From contig CM049315.1 of assembly GCA_026874595.1 (NCBI GenBank), forward strand, positions 1,182,501 through 1,246,500: a stretch of DNA of 64,000 nucleotides, written 5' to 3'. The notes under the pieces are model-generated. The model did no database searches. It saw nothing but the letters and a program-made list of their open reading frames with translations, and was not told the origin of the DNA. Shown here piece by piece: positions 22,009-33,088 of this stretch (the first letter of the stretch is position 1; every line of letters starts with the position of its first letter). The position numbers and the translations under genes were made by a program. This stretch comes from Sipunculus nudus. Taxonomy: Eukaryota; Annelida; Sipuncula; Golfingiida; Sipunculidae.

Positions 22009-22883
22009 GCAAGAGAAAACCAGAGAATTAGGCTGGTTCCCTCCCCTCTTTCTCTCCCTATCGTCGCGTCCTCGAAAGAGGGGCAGGTAACGGGTACTCA
22101 CTTCGAGGCTAAAATGACGAAATAATACTGCCGTTAACGCGCTTTTATCCACTAATTTTTGGATTTTAAATTGAAAATATTTGTCTACCTTCAATTAGGG
22201 TTGTCGTTGGTAAAATACCATGTTTGTAATCCAATGAAATAGTAAAATGTAACAGAAAGGTCATAACACATCCATATCAATACATGATCACCTGCGTAAA
22301 CAGACTGGTGATAGCCTCTCCCCTGCCGAGCGCACCGCCCCGTTGTTGTCAAGGTCAGACTGACGCATTATTTTCACTATATATTATCATTTTAAATAAA
22401 GGTCAATTGCATGCATACCTGACCACATATTGACAGTTCCGGCACATTGGCCTGAGAGACCAAACTGAACTCTGTTTACAAATGTGGAGAAAGTGGCGCC
22501 TCATGTGACTCGTTTGAGAACTATGGGCCTAGTTCTGTCTCAGTCTGAAGATGGCAGCACCTCCTGGAGCAAACTGTGGAAAAGGCACACCTCTCACAGC
22601 ATCTTGTGTCAAATTTTTTTCTCTGCAGATAAAAATATTTTCTTCGCATGATTAAAAAGCTAAAATCCTATATTATCCAATAATAGTAGCCACATATTGA
22701 TGGCACTCCTATTAGTTAGAGGGTGACACCCTTCAGCCCGGCCCTGTCATATTACATTTAGTCCGGTGGACCTGCACAAAATGGGCCAAGTGCTCTAATT
22801 GTCGCTCACACCTCAACACCTAGTGGCCGGGAAAGACGTCCTGTCAGACGACAAATAAAAGATATAAATAATAGGGCGAATAA
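22009..22883. other. Intergenic stretch
   Basis: Unique-looking sequence without a supported gene, RNA gene or clear transposon end. Confidence 0.35.
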
Positions 22884-22894
22884 AAATAATAATG

Positions 22895-22927
<33 letters not shown>

Positions 22928-22946
22928 GTATTTTTTCAGTATTATT

Positions 22947-22977
<31 letters not shown>

Positions 22978-23012
22978 TTATTATTATCATTATTATTATT
23001 ATCATTTTTATT
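22884..23012. repeat. (AAT)n followed by (ATT)n
   Basis: An AAT run at about 22884-22925, a 12-base spacer, then an ATT run to about 23012. The two runs are complementary and form a long hairpin. Confidence 0.9.
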
Positions 23013-23081
23013 GTTATATTTATGTGTTTATTAAAATAAATGTGATGTCAGAATCAAACAAATAAATTTATAAATTCCTAT

Positions 23082-23113
<32 letters not shown>
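23082..23113. repeat. (ACT)n microsatellite
   Basis: About ten uninterrupted TAC/ACT triplets. Confidence 0.95.
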
Positions 23114-23515
23114 TTTATAATAATAAAAATTGTATTGTTATTATGCAATAACAATTAATATATATGTATGTATATATATGTTAAGTTTGTATATTGGTAT
23201 ATATTAGTTAAAAAATTTGCAACAATAATATTTATGGAAACATTTTGTATTTTTAATAATAAAAATAATAATTATAATAATAACTCAGAAAAGCGTCAGT
23301 AAGGAGAAAAGTGTTCAAATTTGGTGCCATGGAACGTTCATCTATCCTGTGTTATTCCTGGGACCTTTTTTTATAATTGCATGTTGATGAACGCTCGAGG
23401 ACATAGTTATAATGCTACCCTTGACTGTAAACAGAAAGAACAACTACGGCCTCATAATATCAGTAGATTCAGTACGTTTATTTACTGACACGTATCAGGG
23501 AAACAGCACATTGAG

Positions 23516-23541
23516 TGACGTCATTGCCCTCTGTGACGTCA
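23516..23541. promoter_or_regulatory. Two perfect cAMP-response palindromes
   Basis: TGACGTCA occurs at 23516-23523 and again at 23534-23541, 18 bp apart start to start, about 0.8 kb upstream of the monoamine oxidase start codon. This 8-base palindrome is the full CREB/ATF site. Two so close together are unlikely by chance in AT-rich DNA, but function is inference. Confidence 0.45.
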
Positions 23542-23695
23542 CGACCCTATTGTTCATGCCTACGGAAATCACAAAAAAACACGCCCTCTCTATTTACCGT
23601 AAGTATCCTAATACGAGTACCCGTTACCTGTCCTAAATATACGTTACGTTATTGGACACGGGAACCAGTCTAGCCAGGCCCAGGGCTTGGTGACC

Positions 23696-23861
23696 CCAGG
23701 GGTGTGTTGCAATAAGGTGACTTAAGTCATGTAGGTGACTTAAGCCCAGGAGCATCTGAGTGTCACCATGGTAACCATTATGACGTCACAATTGTAATCA
23801 TGGTATTTAGGCCCCCAACTGGGCTAAAGTCCAGTAAAATGTTATTGCAACAGGCCCCTGG
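23696..23861. mobile_element. MITE with CCAGGGG..TGTTGCAATAA inverted ends
   Basis: The left end (23696-23715) and the reverse complement of the right end (23861-23842) match at 18 of 20 positions, ending CCAGGGG and including TGTTGCAATAA. The total is 166 bp with no coding. The ends resemble the GGGCCTGTTGCA type seen in Harbinger-derived MITEs. It contains another perfect TGACGTCA at 23781-23788. Confidence 0.7.
23781..23788. promoter_or_regulatory. Third TGACGTCA palindrome, inside a MITE
   Basis: A perfect CREB/ATF palindrome about 0.5 kb upstream of the monoamine oxidase start, brought in by, or evolved within, the 166-bp MITE. Confidence 0.35.
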
Positions 23862-24000
23862 TCATACAAACAAATAGGACCACGTGACCTAGAGCAGCGG
23901 GACAAAAATAGAGCTGGGTACCAGTCTGCTGATATCTGACCTCGGGGTCAGAGGTTATACATGTGACAAAATAGCCTAAGCTTAGAAAGTTCGAAAGATA

Positions 24001-24208
24001 CCAGAAGCGGATCCAGGGGAGGGGTCCAGGGGTCCGCACTTTTATTATCCGCTGCAAGCCTTTTTTTTAAGAGTATCAGACAAGTTTTGCGGCTCGGACA
24101 CCCCTCCCCCTTTTCCGGACCTGGTGATCATTTTTTAGGTTTCTCATTAGTCCTCCTTGTTAGGACCCCCCCCCCCCCCCTTTTCCTAGATCCTGGATCC
24201 GCCCCTGG
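24001..24208. mobile_element. MITE with GCGGATCCAGG inverted ends
   Basis: The left end CCAGAAGCGGATCCAGG and the right end in reverse complement CCAGGGGCGGATCCAGG match at 14-15 of 17 positions. The interior has a C-run (24166-24180) and paired ggggtcc/ggacccc stretches that also fold back. It ends about 100 bp before the monoamine oxidase start codon, so it lies in the promoter or 5' untranslated region. Confidence 0.7.
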
Positions 24209-24306
24209 ATAAGAGAGTCATAATCGAGGATGGGATCAAGGGCTATCGCCTGGTGCAGGGATCTCGTGTAATAGAGTCCTAGAGAGTCACAGCATAAACA
24301 GTGAAC

Positions 24307-24361
24307 ATGTCAACTGTCCAGGAGACGGTCGATGTTGTCGTTATAGGAGGCGGCATCAGTG
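24307..24361 (+). CDS. MAO: Monoamine oxidase, coding exon 1
   Basis: Flavin-containing amine oxidase; the MAO family oxidatively deaminates amines at the mitochondrial outer membrane. The exon encodes MSTVQETVDVVVIGGGIS plus the first base of the next Gly codon. The ATG has A at -3 and is the first in-frame ATG; the GTG two codons earlier is not needed. VVVIGGGISG is the beta-strand and GxGxxG loop that binds the ADP part of FAD. The donor is G|GTGAGT. The exon ends in phase 1, and joining to the acceptor at 27420 restores an uninterrupted frame. It lacks the N-terminal extension of mammalian MAO, as is common in invertebrates. Confidence 0.9.
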
Positions 24362-25099
24362 GTGAGTATGATATTTTGTTTGTTGCTATACATGGTGTAT
24401 TAGAGCTGGTTGTTCTCATAAAGTTTTCCCTGGAAAAATTCGTTCACCTGTCAACTGGCAGACTCAACTGGGCTGATCAAATATGTGCGCTACGTGCATC
24501 AGGTAATGTAGGTGAAAAATGTGACCTTGATTAGGATTACTGCAGTCATCAAGATATATGGATGATTAATGTAGGTTTGATATATCTAGTTCACAAACAT
24601 ACCTAACACACATCTTATATACAAGTTTTAATAATTGGTTAGATTTGATGTCAAGCTGTCCTATCAGATTTTTTATCATAAAATTGTGATACTGTACTTT
24701 TATCTAATCAGATCAAATACTAATCAATATTGATTATACTTAAACTGTATAAAATATATATTATTTTGTTAACCTCATAAATGATAACACCTGTAATATG
24801 TTTTAGTTAAATATTAAGGGTTTCTTTATCTGGTAGACCTACTTATCTAGTCAAGGTTATAATATATACTCTTATATTCTATTACCCAGGTAAGACAGAA
24901 TATCTCATCAAATAATTTATAATTTGTACAAGATAATTGCATTTCATCTTCTACAATTTACATATCAGTATTATATTTAACTCCTGTAAGATATATTACA
25001 AATTATTGAAAATTGTGATTACTTAAGTCAAATTTACAAAATATGATTGTCAACTTTACAGTATACAATAGTCACTATTTTTTCTTCATATTTAATTAT

Positions 25100-27025
25100 T
25101 TGAGCTATACTGTTAGTCGTGGTCCATTGTCCATCGTCTGTCTGTCTGTCTGTCCATCGAAACCGTTAGACTTATAAATCCAAAATTGTAAGATGTCCAT
25201 CATTGGGTCACTGCAACTTTGTTCCTTTCGAGAAATTTAGGAAAAACCTCAAATTTCCATTAAAAACCTATTATCACATTTCAGGACTGCTTAATATAAA
25301 AACGACTTATATACTCCTATTTTATATATAGTCCTATATATTTCCTATAGACATACCTGAAGTTAAGTCCATTAAGTGTAATTTCTTGAAGTTATAAGCC
25401 CGAACATAATGGACTTTGTAAAAAGTCTGGAAAAATATTTACTCAGTTAACATTAAAATTTTTGAAACTATATACAGACTTTTATTCCAAGTATATAATT
25501 TTGTTTAATTAAGATTAAATTGTATATCAAACTTAGATCTGAATTTTGTAAATTTTTTAAGTAATTATCATAAAAATAAAATCAGTACCTTAGCTTTGAC
25601 CATGGCAAGTTTTTTTCTTGTGAGTACTGTTGATTTTATTTTCACAGCATGTAAACATAAGTATTAAATCTGTTTAAATCTAAAAGTTTAAAATAAAAGG
25701 TTGAAAATTAGATAAAGAAAAACCTTAAAACAGTTTGATGAATGACTGGAGATGTTTTAGCTTTATTGAACAGCTACAGAGTGCTGTTATCTGGGATTTA
25801 AGCCCTGAGCTCTCCTTAAAGGTACCCATTCACCTATCTTTTGTAAATGAATTTATGTGATTTCTGGCTTCTTCTGTGTATATAGTAATGATCTAAAGGT
25901 ATTTTTGTTTTTTAAAGTTCTTATAAGGCCTTTGTAAAGGATGCATGATATTGTTTATTAACAACATGTTTGTAAACACAGCAATGTTTACAAACGGGAA
26001 AAACATGTAACCTATCATGGTAGGTTGCATATATGCGGAAGCAGAATGGTCACTTGTTGCACAACCCCATTTGCAAAACTCTGGCTTATTTGACTTCCTG
26101 CCAGATGCTGATGACGAAAAAACTTGTAAAACTTGCATAATCAGGAAACCTGGTTAAAACGGTTCAAATGGCCAAAATCGCAAGTAAAAGGGCTTTGGGT
26201 CTCGAAGTAAGGTCGTTCACAAGGATCGAGTTCAGCTCTCGAATGGCATGGCTGGGTCTCCACTGCTGGGATTGGTGGAGGGAATGCGGGTTGCTTCTGG
26301 CTTTGTGGCTGTGGATGCTGTAGCTTTCTATCAGGACAACTGCCCAGGAGAGACGATGGCGCCCTCTACGGCTCCCTGCTTGGCTTGGCGTGGCACTGCA
26401 ACTGTTGGCTCAGAGAACATGCTTAAGGAGCACACAGGGCTGAGGTCTTCACAGCAGCAACCTGTAGCTGCTCAATGAGCGTATACTTCTTTTGGCTTGG
26501 ACTTCCTGCCAGATGCCCTTGAATTTGTTTTGATTGTTTTGGCGGGCCCAGCATATTTTAAACACGTTGATATAAACAAAATAAGCAGCCTGTGTGCGGT
26601 GATATCCACATTTTCTGGCTTATTTTTATAAAAGCTCCAAGGAATTACCTTTAGTTGATAAAGGTCAAATAGGTGATTTGGCCTCTTTAAGTGTAATTTT
26701 ATAGAGACGATACACAGATGCCACACAAGCCAAGCAGGCAACAATGAGAGGCCGTCATCCATAGCCCCAAAGACCAAGGCAGGACACAAGACTGGCACCA
26801 ATCTCAGCAACAAGTATCCAGACAATCCAGAGAGCAGAACTTGTGAAAATGTTAAAATTAGCAATCTTAGTTTTCTCATCAATACACACTAATCTTGTCA
26901 ACCAGCCTTGGCCTATATTACCTTTTCCTCTAAGAGTTTATCTCCATTTGATATTATTTTAGATTTTTACCTTCAAGGTAATCTTCAGCAGAGTACAGTG
27001 ACCCATGGATCCCTTGTTTATAACT
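25100..27025 (+). mobile_element. Microsatellite-bearing interspersed element, copy 2
   Basis: It starts near gagctatactgttagtcgtggtccattgtcc, has a (TCTG)n core at 25135-25154, and for about 450 bp tracks the reverse complement of 9500-10050. The far end, gtgacccatggatcccttgttta (about 26998-27020), matches the other terminus of copy 1. Its length without the inserted TTAA element would be about 1.05 kb, against about 1.66 kb for copy 1, so each copy has its own insertions or deletions. Non-coding. Confidence 0.6.
25816..26690. mobile_element. TTAA-flanked TIR element
   Basis: TTAA sits at both borders (25816-25819 and 26687-26690). The inner ends are AGGTACCCATTCACCTATC and, in reverse complement, AGAGGCCAAATCACCTATT, sharing the CACCTAT core and further matches such as gttta.t.aacatgttt. 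TTAA duplications with AG-starting ends fit Kolobok rather than piggyBac. 'gacttcctgccagatgc' occurs twice inside (about 26090 and 26500). The 136-codon minus frame at 26472-26882 crosses the element edge and is not protein-like. Non-autonomous. Confidence 0.55.
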
Positions 27026-27420
27026 AGTATACCGATTATAATTTGATTTTTCAAGGATGAAGCATGAAATCTCTATGATTTACTTTAAGATTATTTAACA
27101 TTCTACTTGTAGTTGTGCTCAATTGCAGCTTTATGTGTCATACCATAGCAACCATTAACCAGACTAAAATCTTTAGAAATGATTTTTTACTTTCTTATAT
27201 CTTCCAGCAACATCTGGTTTACTCTTTATACAAGGACACAAGTTGTATCATTTGACATGAGTATTTTTTTTTATCTTTTTTAAATATTTTGTTGTGAGCT
27301 GTGGAGACAGTCATTGGCTGTTTATTGAGTTTTATTGTGACATGTTTCTAGCTTTCAGCCCTGAGGTATACACAATAATGTAATGAGGTCTAAACTCTTT
27401 GAACAACCTGTTAATTTCAG

Positions 27421-27515
27421 GGCTGTCTGCTGCTAAACTCCTGAAGGAGCAGGGACTGGAGGTTGTAGTTCTAGAAGCCAGGGGCCGTGTGGGAGGCAGA
27501 ACACATACTGTCCGG
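27421..27515 (+). CDS. MAO: Monoamine oxidase, coding exon 2
   Basis: A 95-nt exon after a TTAATTTCAG acceptor. With the base from exon 1 it encodes [20 protein letters not shown] and then [12 protein letters not shown]. This completes the Rossmann beta-alpha-beta unit with its terminal Glu (LEA), which holds the FAD ribose, and adds the R.GGR.HT motif of the amine oxidase family. The donor is CGG|GTAAGA, ending in phase 0. Exons 1 and 2 together give 50 residues without a gap. The remaining exons (substrate domain, Cys-FAD attachment, membrane tail) lie beyond the window. Its 3' end (from about 27486) is the progenitor of the 62-bp array that fills intron 2. Confidence 0.92.
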
Positions 27516-27525
27516 GTAAGACTAA

Positions 27526-27531
27526 TGCATG
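27526..27531 (+). promoter_or_regulatory. TGCATG splicing-regulator motif after exon 2 donor
   Basis: TGCATG lies 11 bases into intron 2 and is copied into almost every 62-bp unit at the same place. In RNA this is UGCAUG, the binding site of RBFOX-family splicing factors, which usually promote use of an exon when bound just downstream. Binding here is inference. Confidence 0.5.
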
Positions 27532-27544
27532 TCCTGTATAACAG

Positions 27545-27577
27545 GGGAGTGTGGGAGGCAGAACACATACAGTCCGG
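27545..27577 (+). other. First candidate 33-nt mini-exon of the array
   Basis: Bounded by TGTATAACAG before and GTAAGA after. It is 33 nt without a stop. In the phase left by exon 2 it reads [11 protein letters not shown], an in-frame copy of the end of exon 2. The acceptor AG comes from joining intronic tgtataa to the CAGGGG inside exon 2 sequence. An upstream CTAAT in the preceding unit lies about 20 nt before the AG and could serve as a branch site. Similar candidates recur in most later 62-bp units. The 29-nt gap between neighbouring mini-exons is too short for an intron, so at most scattered units could be used. No expression evidence is available. Confidence 0.35.
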
Positions 27578-28785
27578 GTAAGACTAATGCATGTCCTGTA
27601 TAACAGGGGAGTGTGGGAGGCAGAACACATACACTCCGGGTAAGACTAATGCATGTCCTGTATAACAGGGGAGTGTGGGAGGCAGAACACATACAGTCCT
27701 GGTAAGAGTAATTAATGCATGAACTGTATATCAGGACAGGTTTGGGAGGCAGAACACATACAGTCCTGGTAAGAGTAATGCATGTACTGTATATCAGGGG
27801 AGTGTGGGAGGCCGAACACATACAGTCCTGGTAAGAGTAATGCATGCACTGCATATAAGGGGAGTGTGGGAGGCAGAACACATACAGTCCGGGTAAGACT
27901 AATGCATGTCCTGTATAACAGGGGAGTGTGGGAGGCAGAACACATACAGTCCTGGTAAGACTAATGCATGTCCTGTATAACAGGGGAGTGTGGGAGGCAG
28001 AACACATACAGTCCTGGTAAGAGTAATGCATGTACTGTATAACAGGGGAGTGTGGGAGGCAGAACACATGCAGTCCAGGTAAGACTAATGCATGTACTGT
28101 ATATTAGGGTAGTGTGGGAGGCAGAACACATACAGTCCTGGTAAGAGTAATGCATGTACTGTATAACAGGGGAGTGTGGGAGGCAGAACACATACAGTCC
28201 TGGTAAGAGTAATGCATGTACTGTATATCAGGGGAGTGTGGGAGGCAGAACACATACAGTCCTGGTAAGAGGAATGCATGTACTGTATATCAGGGGAGTG
28301 TGGGAGGCAGAACACATACAGTCCTGGTAAGACTAATGCATGTCCTGTATAACAGGGGAGTGTGGGAGGCAGAACACATACAGTCCTGGTAAGAGTAATG
28401 CATGTACTGTATAAAAGGGGAGTGTGGGAGGCAGAACATGTACAGTCCTGGTAAGAGTAATGCATGTACTGTATATCAGGGGAGTGTGGGAGGCAGAACA
28501 CATGCAGTCCAGGTAAGACTAATGCATGTACTGTATATTAGGGTAGTGTGGGAGGCAGAACACACACAGTCCTGGTAAGAGTAATGCATGTACTGTATAA
28601 CAGGGGAGTGTGGGAGGCAGAACATGTACAGTCCTGGTAAGAGTAATGCATGTACTGTATATCAGGGGAGTGTGGGAGGCAGAACACATACAGTCCTGGT
28701 AAGAGTAATGCATGTACTGTATATCAGGGGAGTGTGGGAGGCAGAACACATACAGTCCTGGTAAGAGTAATGCATGCACTGTATA

Positions 28786-30112
28786 TCAGGGGAGTGTGGG
28801 AGGCAGAACATGTACAGTCCTGGTAAGAGTAATGCATGTACTGTATATCAGGGGAGTGTGGGAGGCAGAACACATACAGTCCTGGTAAGAGTAATGCATG
28901 TACTGTATATCAGGGGAGTGTGGGAGGCAGAACACATACAGTCCTGGTAAGAGTAATGCATGTACTGTATAACAGGGGAGTGTGGGAGGCAGAACATGTA
29001 CAGTCCTGGTAAGAGTAATGCATGTACTGTATATCAGGGGAGTGTGGGAGGCAGAACACATACAGTCCTGGTAAGAGTAATGCATGTACTGTATATCAGG
29101 GGAGTGTGGGAGGCAGAACACATACAGTCCTGGTAAGAGTAATGCATGTACTGTATAACAGTGGAGTGTGGGAGGCAGAACACATACAGTCCTGGTAAGA
29201 GTAATGCATGTACTGTATAACAGGGGAGTGTGGGAGGCAGAACACATACAGTCCTGGTAAGAGTAATGCATGTACTGTATAACAGGGGAGTGTGGGAGGC
29301 AGAACATGTACAGTCCTGGTAAGACTAATGCATGTCCTGTATAACAGGTGAGTGTGGGAGGCAGAACACATACAGTCCTGGTAAGAGTAATGCATGTACT
29401 GTATATCAGGGGAGTGTGGGAGGCAGAACACATACAGTCCTGGTAAGACTAATGCATGTACTGTATATCAGGGGAGTGTGGGAGGCAGAACACGTACAGT
29501 CCTGGTAAGAGTAATGCATGTACTGTATAACAAGGTGTGGGAGGCAGAACACATACAGTCCTGGTAAGACTAATGCATGTACTGTATATCAGGGGAGTGT
29601 GGGAGGCAGAACACGTACTGTCGTGGTAAGACTAATGCATGTACTGTATATTCGGGGAGTGTGGGAGGCAGAACACGTACAGTCCTGGTAAGAGTAATGC
29701 ATGTACTGTATATCAGGGGAGTGTGGGAGGCAGAACACATACAGTCCTGGTAAGAGTAATGCATGTACTGTATATCAGGGGAGTGTGGGAGGCAGAACAC
29801 ATACAGTCCTGGTAAGAGTAATGCATGTACTGTATAACAGGGGAGTGTGGGAGGCAGAACACATACAGTCCTGGTAAGAGTAATGCATGTACTGTATAAC
29901 AGGGGAGTGTGGGAGGCAGAACACATACAGTCCTGGTAAGAGTAATGCATGTACTGTATAACAGGGGAGTGTGGGAGGCAGAACATGTACAGTCCTGGTA
30001 AGACTAATGCATGTCCTGTATAACAGGTGAGTGTGGGAGGCAGAACACATACAGTCCTGGTAAGAGTAATGCATGTACTGTATATCAGGGGAGTGTGGGA
30101 GGCAGAACACAT
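28786..30112 (+). repeat. 679-bp higher-order repeat in the 62-bp array
   Basis: The same series of variant units, about eleven per block, occurs at 29096-29431 and 29775-30110, offset by 679 bp (eleven units with one of 59 bp). It shows early block duplication near the proximal end. Confidence 0.75.
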
Positions 30113-33088
30113 ACAGTCCTGGTAAGACTAATGCATGTACTGTATATCAGGGGAGTGTGGGAGGCAGAACACGTACAGTCCTGGTAAGAGTAATGCATGT
30201 ACTGTATAACAAGGTGTGGGAGGCAGAACACATACAGTCCTGGTAAGACTAATGCATGTACTGTATATCAGGGGAGTGTGGGAGGCAGAACACGTACTGT
30301 CGTGGTAAGACTAATGCATGTACTGTATATTCGGGGAGTGTGGGAGGCAGAACACGTACAGTCCTGGTAAGAGTAATGCATGTACTGTATAACAAGGTGT
30401 GGGAGGCAGAACACATACAGTCCGGGTAAGACAAATGCATGTACTGTATATCAGGGGAGTGTGGGAGGCAGAACACATACAGTCCTGGTAAGAGTAATGC
30501 ATGCACTGTATATCAGGGGAGTGTGGGAGGCAGAACAGGTACAGTCCTGGTAAGAGTAATGCATGTACTCTATAACAAGGTGTGGGAGGCAGAACACATA
30601 CAGTCCGGGTAAGACTAATGCATGTACTGTATATTCGGGGAGTGTGGGAGGCAGAACACGTACAGTCCTGGTAAGAGTAATGCATGTACTGTATAACAAG
30701 GTGTGGGAGGCAGAACACATACAGTCCGGGTAAGACTAATGCATGTACTGTATATCAGGGGAGTGTGGGAGGCAGAACACATACAGTCCTGGTAAGAGTA
30801 ATGCATGCACTGTATATCAGGGGAGTGTGGGAGGCAGAACACATACAGTCCTGGTAAGAGTAATGCATGCACTGTATATCAGGGGAGTGTGGGAGGCAGA
30901 ACACATACAGTCCTGGTAAGAACAATGCATGTACTGTATATCAGGGGAGTGTGGGAGGCAGAACACATACAGTCCTGGTAAGAGTAATGCATGTACTGTA
31001 TATCAGGGGAGTGTGAGAGGCAGAACACATACAGTCCTGGTAAGAGTAATGCATGTACTGTATATCAGGGGAGTGTGGGAGGCAGAACACATACAGTCCT
31101 GGTAAGAGTAATGCATGCACTGTATATCAGGGGAGTGTGGGAGGCAGAACACATACAGTCCTGGTAAGAGTAATGCATGTACTGTATATCAGGGGAGTGT
31201 GGGAGTCAGAACACATACAGTCCTGGTAAGAGTAATGCATGTACTGTATATCAGGGGAGTGTGGGAGGGAGAACACATACAGTCCTGGTAAGAGTAATGC
31301 ATGTACTGTATATCAGGGGAGTGTGGGAGGCAGAACACATACAGTCCGGGTAAGACTAATGCATGCACTGTATATCAGGGGAGTGTGGGAGGCCGAACAC
31401 ATACAGTCCTGGTAAGAGTAATGCATGTACTGTATATCAGGGGAGTGTGGGAGGCAGAACACATACAGTCCTGGTAAGACTAATGCATGTACTGTATATC
31501 AGGGGAGTGTGGGAGGCAGAACAGGTACAGTCCTGGTAAGAGTAATGCATGTACTGTATAACAAGGTGTGGGAGGCAGAACACATACAGTCCGGGTAAGA
31601 CTAATGCATGTACTGTATATTCGGGGAGTGTGGGAGGCAGAACACGTACAGTCCTGGTAAGAGTAATGCATGTACTGTATAACAAGGTGTGGGAGGCAGA
31701 ACACATACAGTCCGGGTAAGACTAATGCATGTACTGTATATCATGGGAGTGTGGGAGGCAGAACACATACAGTCCGGGTAAGAGTAATGCATGTACTGTA
31801 TATCAGGGGAGTGTGGGAGGCAGAACAGGTACAGTCCTGGTAAGAGTAATGCATGTACTGTATAACAAGGTGTGGGAGGCAGAACACATACAGTCCGGGT
31901 AAGACTAATGCATGTACTGTATATTCGGGGAGTGTGGGAGGCAGAACACGTACAGTCCTGGTAAGAGTAATGCATGTACTGTATAACAAGGTGTGGGAGG
32001 CAGATCACATACAGTCCGGGTAAGACTAATGCATGTACTGTATAACAAGGTGTGGGAGGCAGAACACATACAGTCCGGGTAAGACTAATGCATGTACTGT
32101 ATATCAGGGGAGTGTGGGAGGCAGAACACATACAGTCCGGGTAAGAGTAATGCATGTACTGTATATCAGGGGAGTGTGGGAGGCAGAACAGGTACAGTCC
32201 TGGTAAGAGTAATGCATGTACTCTATAACAAGGTGTGGGAGGCAGAACACATACAGTCCGGGTAAGACTAATGCATGTACTGTATATTCGGGGAGTGTGG
32301 GAGGCAGAACACGTACAGTCCTGGTAAGAGTAATGCATGTACTGTATAACAAGGTGTGGGAGGCAGAACACATACAGTCCGGGTAAGACTAATGCATGTA
32401 CTGTATATCAGGGGAGTGTGGGAGGCAGAACACATACAGTCCTGGTAAGAGTAATGCATGCACTGTATATCAGGGGAGTGTGGGAGGCAGAACACATACA
32501 GTCCTGGTAAGAGTAATGCATGCACTGTATATCAGGGGAGTGTGGAGGCAGAACACATACAGTCCTGGTAAGAACAATGCATGTACTGTATATCAGGGGA
32601 GTGTGGGAGGCAGAACACATACAGTCCTGGTAAGAGTAATGCATGTACTGTATATCAGGGGAGTGTGGGAGGCAGAACACATACAGTCCTGGTAAGAGTA
32701 ATGCATGTACTGTATATCAGGGGAGTGTAGGAGGCAGAACACATACAGTCCTGGTAAGAGTAATGCATGCACTGTATATCAGGGGAGTGTGGGAGGCAGA
32801 ACACATACAGTCCTGGTAAGAGTAATGCATGTACTGTATATCAGGGGAGTGTGGGAGTCAGAACACATACAGTCCTGGTAAGAGTAATGCATGTACTGTA
32901 TATCAGGGGAGTGTGGGAGGCAGAACACATACAGTCCTGGTAAGAGTAATGCATGTACTGTATATCAGGGGAGTGTGGGAGGCAGAACACATACAGTCCG
33001 GGTAAGACTAATGCATGCACTGTATATCAGGGGAGTGTGGGAGGCCGAACACATACAGTCCTGGTAAGAGTAATGCATGTACTGTATA

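Larger units (their letters stand above)
24362..27420 (+). other. Monoamine oxidase intron 1
   Basis: A 3,059-bp GT-AG intron (GTGAGT ... TTAATTTCAG). It holds a second copy of the microsatellite-bearing element (about 25100-27025) and, within that, a TTAA-flanked element (25820-26686). The open frames in it are not exons. Confidence 0.85.

Noticed and set aside
24301-24534. 77-codon frame reading from exon 1 into intron 1
   Set aside because: Only 24307-24361 is coding. After GTGAGT the peptide loses all similarity to amine oxidases, whereas splicing to 27421 restores it.
26472-26882. 136-codon minus-strand frame in monoamine oxidase intron 1
   Set aside because: Crosses the border of the TTAA-flanked element, has no domain, and lies in an intron.
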